A stretch of 9,552 nt of DNA from Bacillota bacterium (GTDB lineage: Bacteria > Bacillota > Clostridia > Peptostreptococcales > Anaerovoracaceae), in contig JAEXBK010000138.1 in NCBI GenBank assembly GCA_023394035.1, forward strand, positions 1-9,552, in the 5' to 3' direction. The position numbers and the translations under genes were made by a program. This document shows positions 1 through 5,210 of the stretch, in pieces; the first letter of the stretch is position 1, and each line of letters opens with the position of its first letter. The notes beneath the pieces were generated by a model. It worked only from the letters and a program-made list of their open reading frames with translations. It did not search any database and had not been told where the DNA came from.

Positions 1-104
1 TTGTATGTATGCTCACGATAGTACGCAGAAAAAAAGCCGTAGCGGCAGTATATAATATGCCTACAGGCGAATAAAAGGTGAAATTTCAAGGAAAGCAGGA
101 GTTG

Positions 105-131
105 TTAGCACTCTCTATAAATGAGTGCTAA
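105..131. promoter_or_regulatory. CIRCE operator (HrcA binding site) upstream of clpB
   Basis: The sequence is TTAGCACTC, nine bases, then GAGTGCTAA: a perfect match to the CIRCE consensus with the canonical 9-nt spacer. CIRCE is the operator of the heat-shock repressor HrcA, which normally represses groESL and dnaK operons in Firmicutes. Here it lies 60 bp before the clpB start codon, so I infer HrcA-controlled, heat-inducible clpB. Its last base is 7 bp before the -35 box of the best promoter I can see, which is an upstream position rather than the usual overlap with the start point or the leader. Confidence 0.95.
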
Positions 132-138
132 AAAACTC

Positions 139-167
139 TTGCTTTTTGATTTCGGCAGGAGTATGAT
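139..167 (+). promoter_or_regulatory. Probable sigma-A promoter of clpB
   Basis: TTGCTT (139-144), a 17-bp spacer and TATGAT (162-167) form a good vegetative promoter, predicting a start near 174 and a leader of about 18 nt that just includes the strong ribosome site GGGGGTGA (178-185, 6 nt before ATG). Other candidates further left are a bare TATAAT at 51-56 and a TATAAA at 116-121 inside the CIRCE spacer; neither has a recognisable -35 box. If the 51-56 site were used, CIRCE would lie in the 5' leader instead. Confidence 0.55.
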
Positions 168-191
168 GACAATACAAGGGGGTGACATATT

Positions 192-2783
192 ATGAATATA
201 GAAAAATACACCGAAAATGCACAGGCTGCCATAATGGACAGCCGCAATATTGCCGTTATGGCAGGTAATCAGACACTTGACTCGGAACATCTTCACCTTG
301 CGCTTCTTAAGCAGAGAGACGGTTTGATCCCTAAGCTCATAAAATATATGGGGATTAATCCGGAAGATGTTGAGAATGCCGTTTCTGATGAAATTGATAA
401 ATTGCCGAAGGTATCGGGAAATGCTGACAACCTTTATTCGACAAGACGCCTTGCAGCTCTTCTTGCGACCGCAGAGAAAAAGGCGGCGGAATTCAAGGAC
501 GAATATGTAAGCGTGGAGCACATATACCTTGCGCTTTTAGAAGAAGGAAAAGGTGCGTCTTCAAGCGTTTTCAGACGCTTTGGAATAAGCAGAGAAAAAT
601 TCCTTGAAGCACTTACAAAGGTAAGAGGAAATCAGCGTATAACGAGTTCAAATCCCGAAGACAATTACGAAGCGATGGCAAAATACGGACAGGATCTTGT
701 GGAGATGGCACGAAAAGGGAAGCTCGACCCTGTAATCGGAAGAGATGCCGAAATCAGACATGCCGTACAGATACTCTCGAGGCGCACGAAGAATAATCCT
801 GTTTTGATAGGAGAACCGGGTGTCGGTAAGACGGCAGTCGTGGAAGGGCTTGCACAGCGAATTTTGAAGGGTGACGTGCCGGAAGGTCTGAAGGACAAGA
901 CGATTTTTGCTCTCGACATGGGAGCGCTTATTGCCGGAGCAAAATTCAGAGGCGAATTTGAGGAACGCCTTAAGGCAGTTCTGAACGAAGTCGAAAAGTC
1001 GGAGGGGCGCATAATCCTCTTTATCGATGAAATTCACAATATAGTAGGAGCGGGAAGGACTGAAGGCTCAATGGATGCAGGAAATCTACTTAAGCCTAAG
1101 CTCGCACGAGGTGAGCTTCACTGTATAGGTGCTACTACTCTCGATGAATACAGAAAATATATAGAAAAAGATGCCGCCCTTGAGAGAAGATTTCAGAAGG
1201 TGCTCGTCGATCAGCCTACGGTAGAGGATACCATATCCATACTCAGGGGGCTTAAGGAGCGTTTTGAGATTCATCACGGTGTCAGGATCACCGATAATGC
1301 GCTGATTGCGTGTGCAACGCTTTCCGACAGATATATAAGTGACAGATTTCTGCCGGACAAAGCCATAGACCTCATGGACGAAGCGGCATCACGCATAAGA
1401 ACTGAAATCGACAGTATGCCGGGAGAGCTTGATGAAGTTTCAAGGAAGATCATGCAGCTTGAGATAGAAAAACAGGCGCTCGGTAAAGAGACTGATAATG
1501 CCTCAAAAGCAAGGCTTAAGACGCTTGAAAAAGAGCTTTCAGCTCTTAAAGAGCAGAGTTCAAGTATGCGTGCTCAGTGGGAAACCGAAAAGAAGGCTAT
1601 AACGGCATCAAAGAGCACAAAGCAGGAAATCGAGAATGTAAAGCACGAGATGGAAGAAGCGGAACGCGCCTATGACCTTGAGAAATTGGCAAAGCTGAAA
1701 TACGGAACGCTTCCTGAGCTTGAGAAGCGCCTTGAAGCCGAAAAGAAGGCGATGGAAGAAAGCAAGGAAGACAGGCTCCTCAAAGAGGAAGTAGGAGAAG
1801 AGGAGATAGCGGAAGTCGTATCGCAGTGGACAGGCATACCTGTAGCAAAGCTCGTTGAGAGGGAAAGAGAAAAGCTGCTTAAGCTTGCCGAGATACTTCA
1901 CAAAAGAGTAATAGGGCAGGATGAAGGTGTTGAATCCGTTTCGGAAGCCATACTTAGGGCAAGAGCGGGTCTTAAAAACGAGAACAGACCGATAGGATCA
2001 TTTATATTTCTCGGCCCTACAGGCGTCGGAAAGACGGAGCTTGCAAAGGCACTGTCTGAGGCTCTGTTTGATTCAGAGAAAAACATGATCAGGATAGATA
2101 TGTCGGAATATATGGAAAAGCACTCGGTGTCGAGGCTCGTAGGTGCGCCTCCGGGATATGTGGGATACGACGAAGGCGGTCAGCTTACAGAGGCTGTACG
2201 CAGGAGACCTTACAGCGTAATTCTCTTTGATGAGATAGAAAAAGCTCATCCTGATGTGTTCAACATATTGCTTCAGCTGCTTGATGACGGTCGTCTTACA
2301 GACAATCAGGGAAGAACGGTAGATTTTAAGAACACGATACTCATAATGACATCAAATATCGGAAGCTCGATGCTTATAGAGAATATAAATGCTGACGGAA
2401 CGATAGACAAGAAAACCAAAGAAAATGTCATCGGGCTTCTGAACAAATATTTCAGACCTGAATTTCTTAATCGTATAGACGATACGATAGTGTTCAGCCC
2501 GCTTACACAGGCACAGATCGAACAGATAATAGTTCTTTCTATGAACGATATAAGGGGAAGACTTGCTGCAAGGAATATAGATATAACGCTGGCAGATGAC
2601 GCGAAACACTTTATAGCAAGGGAAGCTTACGATCCGAACTACGGGGCAAGACCGGTCAAACGCTATCTGCAGAAGCATATAGAAACGGAGCTTGCATCGA
2701 TGATAATAAGAGGCGAGGTCGTTGACGGCGGAAACGTAACGGTTTCGGCAGAAGGGAACAAACTTATACTAAGCGCAGAATAG
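192..2783 (+). CDS. clpB: ATP-dependent protein disaggregase ClpB (Hsp100)
   Basis: This is an 863-aa cytosolic AAA+ chaperone that extracts polypeptides from aggregates together with DnaK/DnaJ/GrpE and threads them through its hexameric pore. Domains in order: Clp_N repeats (about 1-145); first AAA module with Walker A GEPGVGKT (207-214, Lys213) and Walker B Asp279-Glu280; a charged coiled-coil middle domain (about 405-530), which marks ClpB rather than ClpA or ClpX; second AAA module with Walker A GPTGVGKT (608-615) and Walker B Asp680-Glu681; and a C-terminal domain with the GARPVKR sensor-2 region. The length is normal for the family. The usual first pore-loop tyrosine is phenylalanine (KFRGEFEERLK, Phe252); the second pore loop keeps GYVGY. 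The start is fixed by the GGGGGTGA ribosome site. The gene is monocistronic, with CIRCE upstream and a hairpin terminator directly after the stop codon. Confidence 0.98.
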   Translation: MNIEKYTENAQAAIMDSRNIAVMAGNQTLDSEHLHLALLKQRDGLIPKLIKYMGINPEDVENAVSDEIDKLPKVSGNADNLYSTRRLAALLATAEKKAAEFKDEYVSVEHIYLALLEEGKGASSSVFRRFGISREKFLEALTKVRGNQRITSSNPEDNYEAMAKYGQDLVEMARKGKLDPVIGRDAEIRHAVQILSRRTKNNPVLIGEPGVGKTAVVEGLAQRILKGDVPEGLKDKTIFALDMGALIAGAKFRGEFEERLKAVLNEVEKSEGRIILFIDEIHNIVGAGRTEGSMDAGNLLKPKLARGELHCIGATTLDEYRKYIEKDAALERRFQKVLVDQPTVEDTISILRGLKERFEIHHGVRITDNALIACATLSDRYISDRFLPDKAIDLMDEAASRIRTEIDSMPGELDEVSRKIMQLEIEKQALGKETDNASKARLKTLEKELSALKEQSSSMRAQWETEKKAITASKSTKQEIENVKHEMEEAERAYDLEKLAKLKYGTLPELEKRLEAEKKAMEESKEDRLLKEEVGEEEIAEVVSQWTGIPVAKLVEREREKLLKLAEILHKRVIGQDEGVESVSEAILRARAGLKNENRPIGSFIFLGPTGVGKTELAKALSEALFDSEKNMIRIDMSEYMEKHSVSRLVGAPPGYVGYDEGGQLTEAVRRRPYSVILFDEIEKAHPDVFNILLQLLDDGRLTDNQGRTVDFKNTILIMTSNIGSSMLIENINADGTIDKKTKENVIGLLNKYFRPEFLNRIDDTIVFSPLTQAQIEQIIVLSMNDIRGRLAARNIDITLADDAKHFIAREAYDPNYGARPVKRYLQKHIETELASMIIRGEVVDGGNVTVSAEGNKLILSAE

Positions 2784-2784
2784 C

Positions 2785-2821
2785 ATAACTGCCGGACTAC
2801 TGTCCGGCAGTTATAGTTTTT
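2785..2821. terminator. Bidirectional hairpin terminator between clpB and the convergent GntR gene
   Basis: A perfect 13-bp stem (2785-2797 pairing with 2802-2814) closes a 4-nt loop, TACT, and is followed on the plus strand by AGTTTTT. It begins 2 nt after the clpB stop codon. The convergent regulator gene reads through its right arm and ends with its TAG at 2797-2799, inside the loop and the first stem pair. On the minus strand no long U-run follows the stem, so termination is expected to be better for clpB than for the regulator. Confidence 0.85.
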
Positions 2822-3471
2822 GACCGTTTGATCGTATTTGTCATATGTATGCGCATGGCCGAAGCGGCAGCTTCTTCATCTTTCTCCATGATTGCGCTGA
2901 ATATGCTGCGGTGCTCGGCGAGAACAGACTCAAGATAGCCTCTTTCAAAATAGTTTGGCGGGCAACAGTAATTCGTATATTCCTGATATGAAGTAAGCGT
3001 TTTCTTAAGAATCGTATCACGAGTTGAATTGTATATGGCTTGATGAAAGGCGAGATTGATGTTTATCATCTTTGATATGTCCTTTTTCCCGGTATAAAAC
3101 TCCATATAGCGGAAAATATCAGCCAGCTCGGAAAGCTCCTCCTTGCTGATTCTTCGGACACACCACCGAATAGCCCTTACCTCAAGGTCAAGGCGCATAC
3201 AAAGCATGTCGGACACTTCCATATCGGAAAGTCCGCGCACAAAATCGCCTCTGTTAGGGATGTACTCTACGAGTCCGTCCATTTCGAGGCGCCTGAACGC
3301 TTCTCTGACAGGGGTTCTGCTGGCTCCGCACATAGCGCATATCTTACTTTCGATAAGGCGCGTATCTTTCGGAAGCTTGCCGGTCAGTATATCTCTGAGC
3401 AGTGTGTTATAGACCTTGTCCGGAAGCGGAATATTATGATTGTCTTTTTTCAAAAGCTTAGAAATGTCCAT
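2797..3471 (-). CDS. GntR-family transcriptional regulator, FCD (FadR-like) subfamily
   Basis: This is a 224-aa cytosolic DNA-binding regulator. Residues about 17-80 form the GntR winged helix, with the diagnostic stretch ASRTPVREAFRRLEMDGLVE (50-69) and the wing NRGDFV. Residues about 85-215 are an all-helical FCD ligand domain with the metal-site pattern around NLAFH (139-143), His187 in EHRSIF and His209 in RIHM. The acidic residue usually found four before the first His is Asn139 here. The frame is open further upstream, but the start chosen (ATG at 3471-3469) is the one compatible with the promoter: TATAAT lies only 6 nt before it, so the message appears leaderless. FCD regulators usually sense small carboxylates or sugar acids; no catabolic operon adjoins, so the ligand is unknown. 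The only shared control region is with nth, which suggests autoregulation or joint control of nth. Confidence 0.93.
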   Translation of the reverse strand: MDISKLLKKDNHNIPLPDKVYNTLLRDILTGKLPKDTRLIESKICAMCGASRTPVREAFRRLEMDGLVEYIPNRGDFVRGLSDMEVSDMLCMRLDLEVRAIRWCVRRISKEELSELADIFRYMEFYTGKKDISKMININLAFHQAIYNSTRDTILKKTLTSYQEYTNYCCPPNYFERGYLESVLAEHRSIFSAIMEKDEEAAASAMRIHMTNTIKRSKTITAGQ

Positions 3472-3477
3472 AGAAAG

Positions 3478-3507
3478 ATTATATATTTTCAAAAGCGGCA
3501 TTGTCAA
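3478..3507 (-). promoter_or_regulatory. Promoter of the GntR regulator gene, predicted leaderless
   Basis: Read on the minus strand, TTGACA (3507-3502), an 18-bp spacer and TATAAT (3483-3478) are both perfect consensus boxes. Only 6 nt (3477-3472) separate TATAAT from the ATG at 3471, so the expected start point falls on or beside the A of ATG. No Shine-Dalgarno can fit. The -35 box overlaps that of the opposing nth promoter by five base pairs. Confidence 0.75.
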
Positions 3508-3530
3508 GAAGGTGAAGAAAGTGGTATAGT
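3501..3530 (+). promoter_or_regulatory. Promoter of nth, predicted leaderless
   Basis: TTGTCA (3501-3506), an 18-bp spacer and TATAGT (3525-3530) match sigma-A consensus at five of six positions each. Seven bases separate the -10 box from the nth ATG at 3538, placing the start point at about 3537. The only purine-rich stretch, AAGGTG at 3510-3515, lies inside the promoter spacer and is too far from the ATG to act as a ribosome site. Confidence 0.65.
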
Positions 3531-3537
3531 CTAAAGC

Positions 3538-4161
3538 ATGGATAAGAATAAAGTAAACAAAATTCTCGATAAACTCGAGGAAGCATATCCAGATGCGGAA
3601 TGTGCACTTGACCATTTGAATATTTTTCAGCTTATAATAGCAGTGGTTCTGTCGGCTCAGACTACCGACAAAAGCGTAAATACCGTTACTCCTTCGCTTT
3701 TTGCAAGCTATCCGGATGCCTTTGCCCTCGCAAAAGCGGAGCCGAAGGAAGTGGAGGAGCATATAAAGCGTATAGGAATGTACAGAACAAAGGCGAAGAA
3801 CATAGTAGGCCTTGCGAAGATGCTCGTCAGCGATTTCGGCGGAGAAGTTCCGGGAAATTATGACAGCTTAATCAGCCTGCCCGGAGTAGGACGAAAAACG
3901 GCAAATGTAGTTTTGTCAGTCGGCTTCGGTGAGCAGAGGATAGCCGTAGATACGCATGTGTTCAGGGTTTCAAACAGAATAGGGCTCGTAAAAGCTCAGG
4001 ATGTCCTGAAAACGGAGGAAGCTCTTATGGAGACCGTTCCCGAGCATCGCTGGTCAAAGACGCACCACAGCCTGATCTTCCACGGAAGGCAGTGCTGCCA
4101 CGCAAGGAAACCCGAATGTGAGGCATGTCCTATAGAGGATCTGTGCGAAAAGAATATGTAA
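3538..4161 (+). CDS. nth: Endonuclease III (DNA glycosylase/AP lyase)
   Basis: This 207-aa base-excision repair enzyme removes oxidised pyrimidines and nicks abasic sites by beta-elimination. The helix-hairpin-helix LPGVGRKTANVV carries the catalytic Lys120, and VDTHVFRV supplies Asp138. The C-terminal [4Fe-4S] ligands are Cys187, Cys194, Cys197 and Cys203 in a C-x6-C-x2-C-x5-C pattern. As I recall the E. coli enzyme, these positions carry the same numbers there, which supports Met at 3538 as the true start. A TAA (3532-3534) lies one codon upstream in the same frame, so no longer version is possible. There is no ribosome site before this ATG; the promoter -10 box ends 7 nt upstream, implying a leaderless mRNA. 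The gene diverges from the GntR regulator and ends inside a long hairpin. Confidence 0.98.
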   Translation: MDKNKVNKILDKLEEAYPDAECALDHLNIFQLIIAVVLSAQTTDKSVNTVTPSLFASYPDAFALAKAEPKEVEEHIKRIGMYRTKAKNIVGLAKMLVSDFGGEVPGNYDSLISLPGVGRKTANVVLSVGFGEQRIAVDTHVFRVSNRIGLVKAQDVLKTEEALMETVPEHRWSKTHHSLIFHGRQCCHARKPECEACPIEDLCEKNM

Positions 4162-4205
4162 ACAGCAGGCGTGACCATTCGGTCACGCCTGCTGTTTACA
4201 TATTC
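4152..4205. terminator. 25-bp perfect hairpin containing the nth stop codon; bidirectional terminator
   Basis: Bases 4152-4176 pair perfectly with 4181-4205 around the loop ATTC. The left arm includes the last two sense codons and the TAA of nth. The GC-rich core is GCAGGCGTGACC. On the plus strand there is no classical U-run; the AT-rich right-arm base (GTTTACATATT) probably serves. On the minus strand the stem runs into TTTTCGC, and the leftward 61-aa gene ends 24 nt before the hairpin, so it likely terminates both convergent genes. Confidence 0.8.
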
Positions 4206-4228
4206 AGCCTAAGAGAGCTTTAAGACAT

Positions 4229-4414
4229 TTATTTTGTTAATATAGCAATAAGTAATCCCCAGAAAGCGACACCGAAAATAGAAAGCAGAGTACAATAGAA
4301 ATAATTTTCTTTGTGGTCACGCACAGCTATAAGACTCTTTAATAAGCAGAAGGGCGCACAAACTGCACCTATCAGGGATAGCCAAAAACAAATTAAAAAT
4401 AGTGTAGTATCCAT
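4229..4414 (-). CDS. Small two-helix membrane protein of unknown function (61 aa)
   Basis: I do not recognise this family. The 61-aa product has two hydrophobic segments, at about residues 4-30 and 41-60, joined by a short charged turn (VRDHKENY), so it is predicted to be an integral membrane hairpin. An ATG 33 nt further upstream is in frame, but the start at 4414 is chosen because AGGAG stands 8 nt before it (GAGAGGAGAATCATAC). It has its own promoter upstream and hairpins on both sides, so it is a monocistronic unit. A well-formed ribosome site, a recognisable promoter and terminators support a real gene despite its size. The first segment contains cysteines and a proline (AVCAPFC) but no lipobox. 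Neighbours give no functional clue. Confidence 0.75.
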   Translation of the reverse strand: MDTTLFLICFWLSLIGAVCAPFCLLKSLIAVRDHKENYFYCTLLSIFGVAFWGLLIAILTK

Positions 4415-4461
4415 GTATGATTCTCCTCTCATTTGATGTAAAGCCATTTATTTATATTTTT

Positions 4462-4490
4462 AGAATAGCATTAATATATAAATTTTTCAA
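4462..4490 (-). promoter_or_regulatory. Promoter of the 61-aa membrane protein gene
   Basis: On the minus strand, TTGAAA (4490-4485), a 17-bp spacer and TATTCT (4467-4462) form a reasonable sigma-A promoter. The predicted start near 4455 gives a leader of about 40 nt ending with the AGGAG ribosome site. Confidence 0.55.
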
Positions 4491-4534
4491 GCAATACGGT
4501 AATTCTATTATCGTTAAAAACATTTTTTCATCAT

Positions 4535-4568
4535 AAAACGCGTGACCAATTACTGATCACGCGTTTTT
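4535..4568. terminator. Hairpin terminator downstream of the SEC-C gene
   Basis: AAAACGCGTGA (4535-4545) pairs with TCACGCGTTTT (4557-4567). The stem starts 20 nt after the stop codon of the leftward SEC-C gene and has TTTT on its minus-strand descending side. In the plus direction it has a better U-tract (TTTTTAC), although no plus-strand gene ends here. It separates the SEC-C gene from the promoter of the 61-aa gene. Confidence 0.75.
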
Positions 4569-4587
4569 ACTCTTTGTTTCTTACCGC

Positions 4588-5085
4588 TTATTTCTTGCCG
4601 CAGCAATGCTTGTATTTCTTGCCGCTTCCGCACGGGCACTGATCATTTCTGCCCGGCTTTTTCTCAACATGAACCGTTCTTGAACGTCTGTAGTCATCAT
4701 AGATTTCTTTTCTGCGTTCAATAGGAAGTACGTCATCCCACTCTGCGAGGCTGTAGAGATAGTCTGCATCAGCCTTGTGCATGTTGAAATACAGCTTTTC
4801 AAAATCGATGTCGAGATAGATATCCGAATCCATTGTTACATTCTTGAGATCAAGTTCCTTGTTAAGGCTGGAGTTTATACCGTCAAGGAAACCTACGAAA
4901 ATAACCTTGTTACATGCGAACTGTTCTACGAGCTCAGACACCTTACCCTTAAGGTGTTCATCTTTGTGAGCGAGTATATGCGCATAGATTTTAGATTCGG
5001 TATTCGCATATTCTTCCCAGAAATCATTTATACTTGCCTTTGTCTGCCCTGCGAGCAGATCCTGCCAATCTTTCAAAAGACTCAT
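4588..5085 (-). CDS. SEC-C zinc-motif protein of unknown function (165 aa)
   Basis: The C-terminal 22 residues are a SEC-C motif with the zinc ligands Cys150, Cys152, Cys161 and Cys162 in the pattern C-x-C-x8-C-C (NDQCPCGSGKKYKHCC). SEC-C is the short zinc-binding tail first known from SecA, where it contacts SecB and ribosomes; it also occurs on many stand-alone proteins of unknown role. The remaining 140 residues are mainly helical and acidic, with WEEYANTESKIY and GFLDGINSSL stretches; I recall similar full-length clostridial proteins but no assigned function. An ATG 27 nt further upstream is open, but the start at 5085 is chosen because GGAGG stands 7 nt before it. It is likely soluble and cytosolic. 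It has its own promoter and terminator and diverges from the dipeptidase operon. Confidence 0.9.
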   Translation of the reverse strand: MSLLKDWQDLLAGQTKASINDFWEEYANTESKIYAHILAHKDEHLKGKVSELVEQFACNKVIFVGFLDGINSSLNKELDLKNVTMDSDIYLDIDFEKLYFNMHKADADYLYSLAEWDDVLPIERRKEIYDDYRRSRTVHVEKKPGRNDQCPCGSGKKYKHCCGKK

Positions 5086-5113
5086 TTTATTACCTCCGTT
5101 AAAAACTTTCATT

Positions 5114-5141
5114 ATTATACCCGAAAACTCATCACTTGCAA
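5114..5141 (-). promoter_or_regulatory. Promoter of the SEC-C gene
   Basis: On the minus strand, TTGCAA (5141-5136), a 16-bp spacer and a perfect TATAAT (5119-5114) lie 28 nt before the ATG. The start is expected near 5107, giving a leader of about 22 nt that contains GGAGG. Confidence 0.7.
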
Positions 5142-5154
5142 ATACCTTAAACTA

Positions 5155-5189
5155 TTGATTTATGAACAAAATGCGGTAATATTATATTA
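5155..5189 (+). promoter_or_regulatory. Probable promoter of the dipeptidase operon, with an AT-rich palindrome
   Basis: TTGATT (5155-5160), a 16-bp spacer and TAATAT (5177-5182) are the best promoter candidate; TATATT at 5183-5188 is an alternative -10. The -10 region sits in a perfect 13-bp inverted repeat TAATATTATATTA (5177-5189), which could be an operator or only AT-rich sequence. The predicted start near 5190 leaves a leader of about 20 nt with GGAGG. Confidence 0.45.
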
Positions 5190-5210
5190 TCAGAAGAAAT
5201 GGAGGCAAAT

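Noticed and set aside
51..56. Perfect TATAAT as the main clpB promoter
   Set aside because: No -35 box or extended -10 is present at the right distance; kept only as an alternative to 139-167.
3..74. A frame open from the window start to a TAA at 72-74 that could be the 3' end of an upstream gene
   Set aside because: Only 23 codons are visible, the peptide is not recognisable, and a second plus frame is also open nearly as far. It cannot be told from chance.
79..88. Palindrome TGAAATTTCA upstream of CIRCE, considered as a CtsR site
   Set aside because: CtsR boxes are direct heptad repeats of the GGTCAAA type; this is a short inverted repeat and only one half resembles the heptad.
105..521. 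Minus-strand 138-codon frame over the clpB start
   Set aside because: It is the shadow of the clpB N-terminal domain and of the CIRCE region, with no start signals.
3143..3412. Plus-strand 89-codon frame inside the GntR gene
   Set aside because: It lies wholly antisense to a clear winged-helix domain and its translation shows no known features.
3472..3762. Longer N-terminus for the GntR protein
   Set aside because: The extension runs through its own promoter and into the nth coding region, lacks homology to the family and has no ribosome site.
4535..4568. Hairpin as part of a CRISPR or attachment site
   Set aside because: There is a single copy with a normal terminator shape directly after a gene, and no regularly spaced repeats.
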